From Sphingobacterium olei (lineage in GTDB: Bacteria > Bacteroidota > Bacteroidia > Sphingobacteriales > Sphingobacteriaceae), in assembly GCF_005048855.1 (NCBI RefSeq), contig NZ_SUME01000006.1, forward strand, positions 186,001 through 250,000: a stretch of DNA of 64,000 nt. The letters are read 5' to 3'. Below, in pieces: positions 8,138 to 17,319 of the stretch (positions are counted from its first letter, which is position 1; the number at the start of each line of letters is the position of its first letter). Below the pieces are notes generated by a model. The model was given only the letters and a program-made list of their open reading frames with translations, made no database searches and was not told where the DNA came from. The position numbers were made by a program, and so were the translations under genes.

Positions 8138-9070
8138 CTATAATTTGCTTTCTTTCTTAATTTTGCGTTTTATAACAGGCTTTAACAGCTGTTTTGCTTC
8201 ATGCTGTGTTTCCAAATATTTTATAATTTCGCTAGCGATGTCCTTGTGTGTCGCTGTTTCAATTCCTTCCAGGCCCGGTGAAGAATTAACTTCTAGAATT
8301 AACGGCCCCCTATCGGAAGGCAGCATATCTACACCAGCAACGGTTAAGCCCATCGCTTTCGCGGCGGCAATCGCCGTTTCACGTTCTTTTCGCGTTAATT
8401 TAACTATTTCTGCTGTTCCTCCGCGGTGTAAGTTTGAACGAAATTCTCCCTCTTTTGCGGTACGTTTCATAGCCCCCACAACCTTGCCATCTACTACGAA
8501 AGCACGAATATCACTGCCTTTCGCCTCTTTAATGTATTCTTGAATAAGGATGTTATTTCCCAAACCGTAAAACGCTTCGATTACAGAAGATGCAGCTTTT
8601 TTCGTCTCAGCAAGTACCACACCGATACCCTGAGTACCTTCTAAAAGTTTAATAACCAGAGGGGCTCCACCCACCATACTAATCAAATCATCGACATCTG
8701 AAGCTGTACGTGCAAACCCAGTAATAGGAAGTCCGAGTCCTGCGCCGGAAAGGATTTGCATGCAGCGTAGCTTATCCCTAGAGCGTGTGATGGCCTGGCT
8801 CGGATTGGCAGAGATCACATTCATGACTTCAAATTGTCTTACAATAGCTGAGCCATAAAACGTGACAGAGGCGCCGATGCGAGGGATAATAGCATCTATA
8901 TCGGCTATATCATGACCTTTGTAATGTATACTTGGCTGCCCTTGTCGAATGCCGACGTAGCATTTACTGTGGTCGATAACAATACATTCGTGACCGCGGG
9001 CTGATGCAGCTTCTACAAGCCGTCGGGTAGAATATAAATGCTTGTTCGTGGATAATACGGCAATTTTCAC
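8138..9070 (-). CDS. rimK: ATP-grasp ribosomal protein S6 glutamate ligase-like protein RimK
   Basis: The 310-residue protein has a RimK N-terminal domain and an ATP-grasp fold: nucleotide loop IKLLEGTQGIGVVLAE, the RSNLHRGG segment and the metal-binding LEVNSSPGLEGIE. RimK adds glutamates to the C-terminus of ribosomal protein S6, and related ATP-grasp ligases make other amide bonds. The start is GTG (9070), with no in-frame ATG nearby. The last ten residues are very basic (KRKIKKESKL). It lies 47 bases downstream of a RimB-type gene. Pairing of rimK with rimB is known from the Pseudomonas rimABK operon, which supports the S6-modification assignment. Confidence 0.88.
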   Translation of the reverse strand: MKIAVLSTNKHLYSTRRLVEAASARGHECIVIDHSKCYVGIRQGQPSIHYKGHDIADIDAIIPRIGASVTFYGSAIVRQFEVMNVISANPSQAITRSRDKLRCMQILSGAGLGLPITGFARTASDVDDLISMVGGAPLVIKLLEGTQGIGVVLAETKKAASSVIEAFYGLGNNILIQEYIKEAKGSDIRAFVVDGKVVGAMKRTAKEGEFRSNLHRGGTAEIVKLTRKERETAIAAAKAMGLTVAGVDMLPSDRGPLILEVNSSPGLEGIETATHKDIASEIIKYLETQHEAKQLLKPVIKRKIKKESKL

Positions 9071-9117
9071 AAAGATCTGTTTATAATTAGTAACAAAATT
9101 GGAAAAGATAAGTTTGC

Positions 9118-9549
9118 TTAAAAGCTATTCTTAGCCAGATACTTTTGTGAAACGTCAACCAAAAATTTTTGGTTGATAAAGTTTCTGCCCAATAGCATAG
9201 GATAGGACATAGAAGAACGATCTCTTAATGAGAGCTTGATGTCGAATAAGCAGTCAAACATTTTAATCTTAGTAATAAAAATATATCTGGTTTCTGTCTG
9301 ACCGAAAGAGCTTTTGACGATGCGCTCCCGGTGTACAGGAAATGTCAATGTTAGGATTTCTTCTTCTTCTAAATGCGGTTTAATGTGACAAGTAATATAA
9401 CGGTGTCCTTTTCTTTCAAATACCTTAAAATCTTCACAATGTAAAACAGAAGTCTCTGCACCAGTGTCCACTTTAGCATGGATATTATACATGCCCAACT
9501 CGGGCAGATCTACAATTTCATGACGACCAATGATGCTTTTTTCTTTCAA
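9118..9549 (-). CDS. RimB-like retropepsin-fold protein (putative ATP-dependent zinc protease family)
   Basis: The 143-residue protein contains the aspartic-protease-like loop HAKVDTGAETSVLHC near residue 28 and the PMLLGRNFI segment near the end, as in the family annotated as putative ATP-dependent zinc protease (RimB in the rim operon). Family members are thought to modulate RimK activity rather than act as general proteases. The frame starts at TTG (9549), since the next in-frame ATG lies inside the conserved domain. It is 6 bases after purM and 47 before rimK, so the three genes probably form one transcript. Confidence 0.78.
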   Translation of the reverse strand: MKEKSIIGRHEIVDLPELGMYNIHAKVDTGAETSVLHCEDFKVFERKGHRYITCHIKPHLEEEEILTLTFPVHRERIVKSSFGQTETRYIFITKIKMFDCLFDIKLSLRDRSSMSYPMLLGRNFINQKFLVDVSQKYLAKNSF

Positions 9550-9555
9550 ACCTAT

Positions 9556-10734
9556 TTATTCGTATGTAAATTCACCATATGACGACGTAATCGTGACCTG
9601 TTTTCTGTCTGAAGCTTCTACACGCCCAATAATTTGAGCTGGAATACCAAATGAGTTTGAAATTGCGATAATGTCGGCAGCGATATCCTCCGGAACGTAT
9701 AACTCCATGCGATGGCCCATATTGAAAACTTTGTACATCTCTTTCCAATCTGTATTCGACTGTTTTTGAATAAGGTCAAATAGCGGAGGAATAGGGAACA
9801 AATTATCTTTAATGATATGCATATTGTTTATAAAGTGTAGTACTTTTGTCTGAGCACCGCCCGAACAATGTACCATGCCGTCGATTTGCTTACGGTACTT
9901 GTCTAATATCTGTTTGATAACGGGAGCATAGGTACGCGTTGGAGAGAGAACCAATTTTCCAGCAGTGATTTCTTCTCCGGTTTCCACTTTTATTTTGTCC
10001 GTCAAAGCTTTCCCCCCTGAAAATACAAGTTCATAAGGTACGGCGGGATCAAAGCTCTCTGGATATTTTTCAGCTACGGTTTTATTAAACACATCGTGGC
10101 GGGCAGATGTCAATCCATTGGAGCCCATGCCACCATTGTATTCTTTTTCATAGGTAGCTTGACCGTTCGAAGCTAAGCCTACTATTACATTTCCGGGTTT
10201 TATGTTATGGTTGGAAATGACATCGTCTCGCTTCATCCGACATGTTACCGTACTGTCGACAATAATTGTACGAACTAAGTCCCCGACATCTGCAGTTTCC
10301 CCACCTGTAGAAAAAATACCGATACCCAATTTGCGTAATTCCGCTAATATTTCTTCCGTACCATTAATAATCTCTGCAATGACTTCACCGGGGATAACGT
10401 TTTTATTACGTCCGATTGTTGAGGATAGCAATATATTGTCGATAGCACCAATACAGAGGAGATCATCAAGGTTCATAATGATTGCATCCTGTGCAATGCC
10501 ACGCCATACAGAAATGTCTCCAGTTTCTTTCCAATACACATAAGCCAAAGACGATTTGGTACCCGCGCCATCTGCATGCATAATATTACACCATTGCTCA
10601 TCACCACCCAGTATATCAGGTATGATTTTACAAAAAGCCTGAGGATAGAGACCCTTGTCGATATTTTTTATAGCATTGTGTACATCCTCTTTACCAGCGG
10701 ATACACCTCGTTGGTTGTATTTTAAATCTGACAT
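9556..10734 (-). CDS. purM: Phosphoribosylformylglycinamidine cyclo-ligase (AIR synthase)
   Basis: The 392-residue protein shows the PurM/AIR synthase pattern: GVSAGKEDVHNAI at the start, IMHADGAGTKSSLAY in the nucleotide-binding region, FSTGGETADVGDLVRT, and GNVIVGLASNGQATYEKEY in the C-terminal domain. It makes aminoimidazole ribonucleotide from FGAM with ATP in purine synthesis. The sequence is of the divergent Bacteroidota type and somewhat longer than the E. coli enzyme. It is first in a minus-strand unit with rimB- and rimK-like genes. No other purine genes are in the window. Confidence 0.88.
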   Translation of the reverse strand: MSDLKYNQRGVSAGKEDVHNAIKNIDKGLYPQAFCKIIPDILGGDEQWCNIMHADGAGTKSSLAYVYWKETGDISVWRGIAQDAIIMNLDDLLCIGAIDNILLSSTIGRNKNVIPGEVIAEIINGTEEILAELRKLGIGIFSTGGETADVGDLVRTIIVDSTVTCRMKRDDVISNHNIKPGNVIVGLASNGQATYEKEYNGGMGSNGLTSARHDVFNKTVAEKYPESFDPAVPYELVFSGGKALTDKIKVETGEEITAGKLVLSPTRTYAPVIKQILDKYRKQIDGMVHCSGGAQTKVLHFINNMHIIKDNLFPIPPLFDLIQKQSNTDWKEMYKVFNMGHRMELYVPEDIAADIIAISNSFGIPAQIIGRVEASDRKQVTITSSYGEFTYE

Positions 10735-10741
10735 CTTAACG

Positions 10742-10749
10742 CAAAAATA
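10742..10749 (-). promoter_or_regulatory. Candidate -7 box for purM
   Basis: On the minus strand TATTTTTG matches TAnnTTTG exactly and ends eight bases before the purM ATG, so the transcript would be nearly leaderless. No TTTG -33 box at the usual spacing was found. Confidence 0.35.
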
Positions 10750-10880
10750 AACAAACTGAACGACTATTGGTAAAGTTTTTTATTGCCTTAGTCCTCTTGG
10801 TATTCACTTCTGTATGTGTATGGCACTATTTGAAATTAGTAAACTTTGGGAATTCGCTTACAAGGTATGCGTTTCCAAGG

Positions 10881-11363
10881 TTATCGGCCCCTGATAACGG
10901 ACCATGCCGTTACCAATTTTTCTAATGTAAATTGTGCATTGGCCGGACTGGTACTTGGTAAGGTATAGTAGTCGATTTGTGGCAGGCGTTGGAAATACTT
11001 GTCGTACAGTTTTTGAGCTTTCTGTCCGTTAAAACATATCTTTTTTAGTAAGGTGTACTCTTTCAGTACGTTATGGATGTTGTTGGGGTGTTCATTTAAG
11101 ATGGCCGTATCCATACTTCCCGGTCTTATTGCGGTCGCACAAACATCCCATAGTGCGATGTTATTCCGATATAGTAAATCTATCCGCTCTTTGTAATCGA
11201 TAGAGAATTCCTCGTCTACTAACCTGAATAATACCTTCCAAAACCGATTTTGCGGGTGTGCATAATATTGTTGATGTGCTATGGAGAAGTCTCCGGGCAA
11301 TGAGCCTAAAATCAGGACGGTCGCCTCAAGATGTAGTATCGGAGGAAAGGATTGTTTGATCAT
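10881..11363 (-). CDS. DNA-deoxyinosine (hypoxanthine-DNA) glycosylase, UDG superfamily
   Basis: The 160-residue protein has UDG-superfamily motifs: motif 1 ILGSLPGDFSI, the segment HPQNRFWKVLF, NIALWDVCATAIRPGSMD, and a motif 2-like LPSTSPANA. This arrangement fits the hypoxanthine-DNA glycosylase family, which removes deaminated adenine (inosine) from DNA. It is the right length for a single-domain enzyme. It lies 9 bases after the rnhA-like gene on the minus strand, so the two may be co-transcribed. A broken relative of the same superfamily lies at 35613-35972. Confidence 0.82.
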   Translation of the reverse strand: MIKQSFPPILHLEATVLILGSLPGDFSIAHQQYYAHPQNRFWKVLFRLVDEEFSIDYKERIDLLYRNNIALWDVCATAIRPGSMDTAILNEHPNNIHNVLKEYTLLKKICFNGQKAQKLYDKYFQRLPQIDYYTLPSTSPANAQFTLEKLVTAWSVIRGR

Positions 11364-11372
11364 ATTTTACAT

Positions 11373-11879
11373 TTATATTATTCCGGGTTTTTGCTCTTCC
11401 ATCTCAAATACAGAATCAATTTTCCAATTTGCTTTGTCTTTCGAAGCTGCTACCGCCAACTTATCACAGCGCTCGTTTAGCGGATGTCCGGCGTGCCCCT
11501 TTACCCACACTAACCGCACATCGTGAAGTTTGTAAGACTGTATTAATCGCATCCAGAGGTCTTTATTTTTCTTTCCTTGAAAGCCTTTTTGGATCCAGCC
11601 ATATACCCATCTTTTTTCGATTGCGTCAATCACATATTTCGAATCAGAGAAGATGGTTACCTTTTGTTTGATATTTTTTAAAGCTTCTAACCCGATTATT
11701 ACTGCCAAGAGTTCCATGCGGTTATTCGTCGTTTTTCTAAATCCGCCCGAAAACTCTTTTTCAATTAGTTTGCCTTGGTATTCGGGATTCGAACCTTGAT
11801 AAATCGTTCGTAATATTGTGCCGTATCCGCCAGGACCGGGATTTCCACTTGATGCTCCATCTGTATATAATTCGATCAT
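11373..11879 (-). CDS. rnhA: Ribonuclease HI
   Basis: From the ATG at 11879 the protein has 168 residues and starts MIELYTDGASSGNPGPGGYG, the standard RNase HI beginning. The catalytic carboxylates are in YTDGA (Asp), NNRMELLAVI (Glu), FSDSKYVIDAI (Asp) and NERCDKLA (Asp), with the histidine loop VKGHAGHP. It cuts the RNA strand of RNA-DNA hybrids. An upstream in-frame start at 11927 would add 16 residues without homology, so the internal ATG is preferred. Confidence 0.93.
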   Translation of the reverse strand: MIELYTDGASSGNPGPGGYGTILRTIYQGSNPEYQGKLIEKEFSGGFRKTTNNRMELLAVIIGLEALKNIKQKVTIFSDSKYVIDAIEKRWVYGWIQKGFQGKKNKDLWMRLIQSYKLHDVRLVWVKGHAGHPLNERCDKLAVAASKDKANWKIDSVFEMEEQKPGII

Positions 11880-12049
11880 TCCTACAAAAGTACAGTTATT
11901 CTGAACAGAGTCTATCAATATTCCCACTAAAAATAAATCTTCAGCGGTAGATGAGAACCGAGCTTATCGAAGGCAAACCGCTATATTCAAATCAGCCTAA
12001 GTTTGAAATTGCTTTAAAATTGATTATTTTCACCGTTCAAATTAGATAT

Positions 12050-13879
12050 ATGAATCTACGAAAATTCTTTAGCGCACTCTCATTTTTGGTGATCAGTACA
12101 GCGATAAATCTGCAAGCTCAGAACAATTCCGAAAAGAAAATGGAATGGTTTGAAGACGCAAAGCTTGGTATATTTATTCACTGGGGTATATATTCCGTAG
12201 ATGGTATATCAGAATCATGGGCATTTTTTAATAATTACACCAGCCATGCAAATTACATGAAACAATTAGGAGGTTTCACGGCTTCCAAATATAAACCAGA
12301 AGAATGGATTGATCTCGTTCAGAAATCCGGTGCCAAGTATACTGTCATCACAACAAAACATCACGATGGTGTATCCTTGTGGGATAGTAAAGCGCAGCAT
12401 GCTGTTACTACGATCAAAGATGCTGCTGTAAAAAAGGATGTATTAACACCTTTTATTTCTGCATTGAAAAAAACAGATTTAAAAACAGGGTTATACTATT
12501 CGCTTCCCGATTGGAGCCACCCATGGTATGATGTCAATACACGTACTAAAAAGCGATATGAACTCAAAGACGAACCAAAACGATGGACTGATTTTGTAGA
12601 TTATTATCAATTGCAATTAAAAGAACTTTCTACAACTTATAATCCGGATTTGATTTGGTTCGATGGAGATTGGGAACATACATCCGAAGAATGGAAAGCA
12701 CCCCAAACCCTATCACTTTTGAGATCTTATAATCCGGATATTATCATTAATTCCAGGTTAAATCATCATGGAGATTATGAAACACCGGAGCAGGGAGTGC
12801 CTATCACCAGACCGAAGAACAAATATTGGGAATTGTGTTATACGATGAACGATTCGTGGGGATATCAGCCTTTTGATACACATTATAAAACACCAAATAT
12901 GATTGTTCGGACATTAGTGGAATGTATTGCTATGGGTGGAAATTTGCTGCTTAATATCGGGCCAAAAGAAGATGGAACGATCCCAGAGCCACAAATAGCG
13001 ATCTTAAAGGAACTGGGACGATGGACTGCAAAACATAAAGAAGCCGTATATGAAACCAGAGAAGGGGTATCACCATCTTTTTTAAAAGATAAAAATGCGT
13101 TTTCTAAAGATGGTAAAACTTTGTTTGTGTATTTGGAGAATGTAAAAGATCAAGTTCGGATAACTGGATTGCATACCAAACCTACATCGGTTCGGATGGT
13201 AGGGACGTCTGAAACAATTACGCTTGATTACGATGGATATCATTTAAATCTTCCACTGTCCCCCAATAATTTTGACTCCACTGTTACTGTCCTTGCTATA
13301 ACGTTTGATGAGAAGCCTGAATTTCGTCTCCACGAGGTAGAAGCTATACCATTACTACAACGCATTTTAGATATGGAGGATGCTTCAGAATCTATTTCAA
13401 CATTGGTTAAATGGACTGATGTTGGATCGAATCTATTAAAAGGCAAATTACAGAGTGATGGCAGTGAAATAGATCCTACGTTGAAATTTGCAAATAAAAG
13501 GGTTGAGGAATGGATATTGAAACACGCAGAAGTATTGCACAATGCACAGGCCGGCATAGACGCTGGTCATTACGCTGGAGCGACAGCTCTTTCAGGAGAT
13601 AAACAGACCTTGTATTTGTTTGTAGAGGGTAAGCCGACAGGACCTCTCGCAGTGAAGGGGCTGAAAAATGTGATCGCGCGTATTCGTATTGTGGGCGAAG
13701 GTTCGATGATAGGTCATGATATTTTCAATAAATTGTATTGGTCACCTATTCCCGGTATTATATATATAGATTTACCAGCATCTAGATTGGATAAGGACAT
13801 CACTGTGGTTGCAGTTTTATTAGACAGGCCTATTGAATTATACCGTGAAGAAGTGGGGGCTATAGAAAGTAATTTGTAA
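12050..13879 (+). CDS. Secreted GH29 alpha-L-fucosidase with duplicated C-terminal segment
   Basis: From the ATG at 12050 the product is 609 residues with a Sec signal (MNLRKFFSALSFLVISTA... ending INLQAQ). An earlier in-frame ATG at 11951 would hide this signal. The catalytic TIM barrel begins WFEDAKLGIFIHWGIYS; DLIWFDGDW holds the likely nucleophile aspartate. GH29 enzymes release terminal L-fucose from glycans. The protein is about 130 residues longer than usual GH29. The extra part repeats the end of the barrel and the C-terminal beta domain: NLL..DG..P..W..KH.E and then LFVYLEN/LYLFVEG, VRMVG/IRIVG and TVTVLAITFD/DITVVAVLLD occur twice (12934-13350 and 13421-13876). Confidence 0.9.
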   Translation: MNLRKFFSALSFLVISTAINLQAQNNSEKKMEWFEDAKLGIFIHWGIYSVDGISESWAFFNNYTSHANYMKQLGGFTASKYKPEEWIDLVQKSGAKYTVITTKHHDGVSLWDSKAQHAVTTIKDAAVKKDVLTPFISALKKTDLKTGLYYSLPDWSHPWYDVNTRTKKRYELKDEPKRWTDFVDYYQLQLKELSTTYNPDLIWFDGDWEHTSEEWKAPQTLSLLRSYNPDIIINSRLNHHGDYETPEQGVPITRPKNKYWELCYTMNDSWGYQPFDTHYKTPNMIVRTLVECIAMGGNLLLNIGPKEDGTIPEPQIAILKELGRWTAKHKEAVYETREGVSPSFLKDKNAFSKDGKTLFVYLENVKDQVRITGLHTKPTSVRMVGTSETITLDYDGYHLNLPLSPNNFDSTVTVLAITFDEKPEFRLHEVEAIPLLQRILDMEDASESISTLVKWTDVGSNLLKGKLQSDGSEIDPTLKFANKRVEEWILKHAEVLHNAQAGIDAGHYAGATALSGDKQTLYLFVEGKPTGPLAVKGLKNVIARIRIVGEGSMIGHDIFNKLYWSPIPGIIYIDLPASRLDKDITVVAVLLDRPIELYREEVGAIESNL

Positions 13880-13895
13880 TTTAGTAGTGGGTTTA

Positions 13896-14405
13896 CTAAT
13901 ATTTTATCCCGTATTTACGTTTGAAATAACGGAAAATCATGGATGTAAATACAACTATTAGTAAACCTACTATACAACCCAGTCCTACCGATAAGAAGCG
14001 AAAAATGGGAGTAATACTCATGGCAGTATGATGCGGTTCAACCATGATAATTAATAGTGCAACCAATGCTACCCTTGCCATATTCATCACGTGAAATAAC
14101 CGACAGACTATAATGGTCAATATTATTCCGATAATGATGTTATAAATGTTGGATTCATGTATGAACAGACAGGCCATCGCGACAGAAGAACCAATAAAAT
14201 TGGATTTAAACCGTTCAATAGATAGACGCCTCGAGTCTTTTTCTTCTGGGGAGATTACCAGAAGAATGGATAATAATGTCCAGAAGAGCTCGAATTGAGG
14301 ATAAGTCTGATATAAAGAGAAACCTATTAAGAAACCTATAAGACATCGTAAGGTGTAAACCAATAAGGGCGAAGAAACGAATCTTTTGATGAAATTATCA
14401 ATCAT
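13896..14405 (-). CDS. FUSC/aromatic-acid-exporter-like membrane protein
   Basis: The 169-residue protein (ATG at 14405; a TTG at 14420 would add five residues) is mostly hydrophobic, with about four transmembrane helices: LRCLIGFLIGFSLY, FWTLLSILLVISPEEKDSRR, a NIIIGIILTIIVCR helix and a LSVGLGCIVGLLIVVF helix. The helix pair around SPEEKDSRRLSIERFKSNFIG is typical of FUSC-like halves of aromatic-acid exporters. Only the membrane half is present. The function is unknown; efflux of small organic acids is the family suggestion. Confidence 0.6.
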   Translation of the reverse strand: MIDNFIKRFVSSPLLVYTLRCLIGFLIGFSLYQTYPQFELFWTLLSILLVISPEEKDSRRLSIERFKSNFIGSSVAMACLFIHESNIYNIIIGIILTIIVCRLFHVMNMARVALVALLIIMVEPHHTAMSITPIFRFLSVGLGCIVGLLIVVFTSMIFRYFKRKYGIKY

Positions 14406-14471
14406 ATTATTGGGAGACAAAATTAGCTTTTCTTTTCGGAAGATTAGTCTAATATTGTCAAAAATTTAAAA

Positions 14472-14550
14472 GGAGCTAGGTATAAGGAGTTAGGTCTCAA
14501 TCTGCCTAAACTGTTTGATTCCTAACTCCTGATTCCTGGTTTCTAACCCC
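14472..14550. repeat. GGAGTTAGG-type inverted repeat cluster downstream of lon
   Basis: GGAGCTAGG (14472-14480) and GGAGTTAGG (14486-14494) are followed by the inverse CCTAACTCC (14521-14529) and CTAACCCC (14543-14550). GGAGTTAGG and CCTAACTCC are perfect 9-bp arms around 26 bases, so a hairpin can form just after the lon stop. The same word family is seen near 48983-49009. Confidence 0.6.
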
Positions 14551-14552
14551 TA

Positions 14553-17012
14553 TTAAGCAATTCTTTCTAGCACCTTAGCATTTTTTACTTTGTTCTTCAG
14601 TAAGGCTAACTCAATTACTTCAGACATCTCACTTACATAATGGAAGGTAAGATCTTTAATATAGTCTTCTTTTATTTCAATAATATCTTTTTTGTTGGAT
14701 TTACAAAGTATGATCTCCTTGATGTTGGCGCGTTTTGCAGCGAGTATTTTTTCTTTTATCCCCCCAACAGGCAATACTTTCCCTCTCAGTGTAATTTCTC
14801 CGGTCATTGCTAATTTCTCTTTTACCTTGCGCTGTGTAAATAAAGAAGTCAGTGCGGTGAGCATGGTGACACCTGCTGATGGTCCATCTTTAGGTGTAGC
14901 TCCTGCTGGAACGTGTACATTTACATCCCATTGGTCAAATATTTTATAATCAATACCAAACTCTTCTGCATGCGAACGAAGATAAGCCATGGCGATAGCT
15001 GCCGACTCTTTCATTACATCACCTAAATTACCTGTTAAGCTTAACTTGCCTTTTCCCGGGCTTAAACTAGACTCTATAAATAAGATGTCGCCGCCTACTG
15101 AAGTCCAAGCCAATCCGGTGACAACGCCGGCTACTTCGTTGTTTTCATAGATGTCCTTGTCAAAAATGGGAGCACCTAATATTTCTTCTACGATAGGGGC
15201 AGATATATTGGTGTTATACGGTTTTTCCATAACAATCTTGGTTGCTACACCGCGTACTACAGAACCTATTTTCTTCTCCAAGCCCCGTACACCGGATTCT
15301 CTTGTATATTCCTCAATTATTTTCTCAATAACTTTGGGGGACAATGATACATCCTTGGTGTTCAAACCGTGCATTTCACGTTGTTTCGGCAATAGGTGTT
15401 TTTTTGCAATCTCTATTTTTTCTTCAATCGTATAGCCGTTTACTTCTATGATTTCCATCCGATCAAGCAGTGCCGGTTGGACGGAATTTAGTGAATTTGC
15501 GGTAGCAATGAACATTACCTTAGACAGATCGTATTCCATCTCTACGTAGTGGTCATAGAAATTAGTGTTTTGTTCCGGATCCAATACTTCCAATAAAGCA
15601 GATGATGGGTCGCCCTTAAAGTCCGAACCGATTTTATCGATTTCATCCAGTACGAAAACCGGATTTGAAGTTCCTGCTTTCTTTAGGGATTGAATGATAC
15701 GGCCGGGCATAGCACCAATATACGTTTTACGATGACCGCGGATTTCAGCTTCATCGCGCACGCCTCCCAAAGCCATACGCGTATATTTCCTTCCTAATGC
15801 ACGTGCTATAGACTTACCTAGAGAAGTTTTTCCCACTCCCGGAGGGCCGACCAGACAAAGGATGGGGGCTTTCATATTGTTTTTAAGTTTCAATACGGCA
15901 AGATATTCTATAATACGTTGTTTTACCTTTTCTAGGCCATAATGATCCTTATCCAGTATCTTAATCGCGCGGTTTAAGTCAAAATTGTCTTTCGTATATT
16001 CTCCCCAAGGTAGATCCAAAAGCAATTCTAAGTAGTTCAATTGTACCGAATAATCAGCTGCTGCTGGATTAATACGGGCCAACTTCTCACTTTCTTTATT
16101 GAAATGTTGTTTTAACTCTTGAGACCATTTTTTTGTTTTAGCTCTCTTTTTTAGTTCTTCCATCTCTAAATCAGGTGTATTTCCACCTAATTCTTCTTGG
16201 ATTGTTTTCAGCTGTTGATTGAGGTAATAATCTCTTTGTTGCTTATCCAAATCAATACGGACTTTATTCTGGATTTGGTTTTTAAGCTCTAACATCTGAA
16301 TTTCAGTAGTCAAGTATTCCAATAATAACTTTGCGCGTTTAACAAAATCTTTCATTTCCAAAAGATCTTGCTTGTCGATCATCTCAAGAGATAAATTTGA
16401 GGATATAAAGTTTACTAAAAATGTAGGGCTTTCAATGTTCTTTATCGCTATACCAGCTTCGCTAGGAAGATGAGGAGAAAGTTGAATCACTTGAAGCGCT
16501 AGCTCTTTGATGGAAGATATCAACGCTTTAAACTCTTTGCTGCTCGTTTTGGGTTTATCCTCCGGAAAACGTTCAACCCTGGCTTTGATATAAGGCTCGG
16601 ATTGAATTAGTTCGATCAGTTTAAAGCGTTGTCTGCCTTGGATGATCACAGTAGTATTTCCATCCGGCATTTGCAAGATCTTAATGATATTTGCTACTGT
16701 ACCGATTTTATGCAGTTGATCAAAGCCGGGGTCTTCAATATTCATGTCTTTTTGAGAGACCACACCAATTGTTCGATTTCCTTTATAGGCGTCTTTTACG
16801 AGCTTAATAGACTTATCTCTTCCTACAGTAATCGGTATTACAACTCCAGGAAATAACACGGTGTTGCGAAGGGGAAGAATGGATAAATCTTCAGGAATAT
16901 CTGCTTTACTCATTTCGTCTTCATCTTGCTGACTTAGCAAAGGAAAGAATTCTGTATCTTCGCTAATCATTGGTATAGCCTGATTGAAGTCGAATGTGTC
17001 AAATTTGCTCAT
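14553..17012 (-). CDS. lon: ATP-dependent endopeptidase Lon
   Basis: The 819-residue protein has the LonA layout: N-terminal substrate domain (LPLRNTVLFPGVVIPITVGR), a long coiled-coil region, the AAA+ module with Walker A GPPGVGKTSLGKSIARAL and the segment FVLDEIDKIGSDFKGDPSSA, and the C-terminal protease domain with the catalytic serine in KDGPSAGVTM (about Ser712) and the catalytic lysine in GGIKEKILAAKRA. It degrades misfolded and regulatory proteins in the cytoplasm. It stands alone, with a 307-base upstream region. No CIRCE-type heat-shock palindrome was seen there. Confidence 0.97.
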   Translation of the reverse strand: MSKFDTFDFNQAIPMISEDTEFFPLLSQQDEDEMSKADIPEDLSILPLRNTVLFPGVVIPITVGRDKSIKLVKDAYKGNRTIGVVSQKDMNIEDPGFDQLHKIGTVANIIKILQMPDGNTTVIIQGRQRFKLIELIQSEPYIKARVERFPEDKPKTSSKEFKALISSIKELALQVIQLSPHLPSEAGIAIKNIESPTFLVNFISSNLSLEMIDKQDLLEMKDFVKRAKLLLEYLTTEIQMLELKNQIQNKVRIDLDKQQRDYYLNQQLKTIQEELGGNTPDLEMEELKKRAKTKKWSQELKQHFNKESEKLARINPAAADYSVQLNYLELLLDLPWGEYTKDNFDLNRAIKILDKDHYGLEKVKQRIIEYLAVLKLKNNMKAPILCLVGPPGVGKTSLGKSIARALGRKYTRMALGGVRDEAEIRGHRKTYIGAMPGRIIQSLKKAGTSNPVFVLDEIDKIGSDFKGDPSSALLEVLDPEQNTNFYDHYVEMEYDLSKVMFIATANSLNSVQPALLDRMEIIEVNGYTIEEKIEIAKKHLLPKQREMHGLNTKDVSLSPKVIEKIIEEYTRESGVRGLEKKIGSVVRGVATKIVMEKPYNTNISAPIVEEILGAPIFDKDIYENNEVAGVVTGLAWTSVGGDILFIESSLSPGKGKLSLTGNLGDVMKESAAIAMAYLRSHAEEFGIDYKIFDQWDVNVHVPAGATPKDGPSAGVTMLTALTSLFTQRKVKEKLAMTGEITLRGKVLPVGGIKEKILAAKRANIKEIILCKSNKKDIIEIKEDYIKDLTFHYVSEMSEVIELALLKNKVKNAKVLERIA

Positions 17013-17319
17013 CTATATATTGTTTGGTTAATCCGACAAGATGTCAGATTGTTTAGTATAAAATCTTTAATAAACTGTGATTGCTTATAATGCAAGTCCG
17101 ATGCCAACTTGAATATTTGGTATTATTTATGCTATATTAATTTGGATACTGCTAAAACGTCAGAAAATAATCTAGATTGACATCTTTTTCATAGACGTAA
17201 AAGTAACGATTATCGGAGGAACAATGTATATTGTGGAAATGTTTATAAATATTAATTGTATGCTTAAACTTAATCCAGCATTTTTACTCTATTAGATAGA
17301 AACTATATAAAATAAGGAT
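17013..17319. other. Divergent intergenic region, lon and TPR gene
   Basis: This 307-base AT-rich stretch must hold promoters for both divergent genes. I saw no exact TAnnTTTG box, no strong hairpin and no small gene. Confidence 0.5.

Noticed and set aside
11780..11800. GGATTCGAACC, a T-loop-like word suggesting a tRNA
   Set aside because: It lies inside the RNase HI gene and no cloverleaf can be drawn around it.
11951..12049. Upstream in-frame start of the fucosidase
   Set aside because: It would place 33 residues before a clear Sec signal, so the internal ATG at 12050 is preferred.
14472..14550. CRISPR-like short repeats downstream of lon
   Set aside because: Repeat words are 8-9 bases, irregularly spaced and partly inverted.
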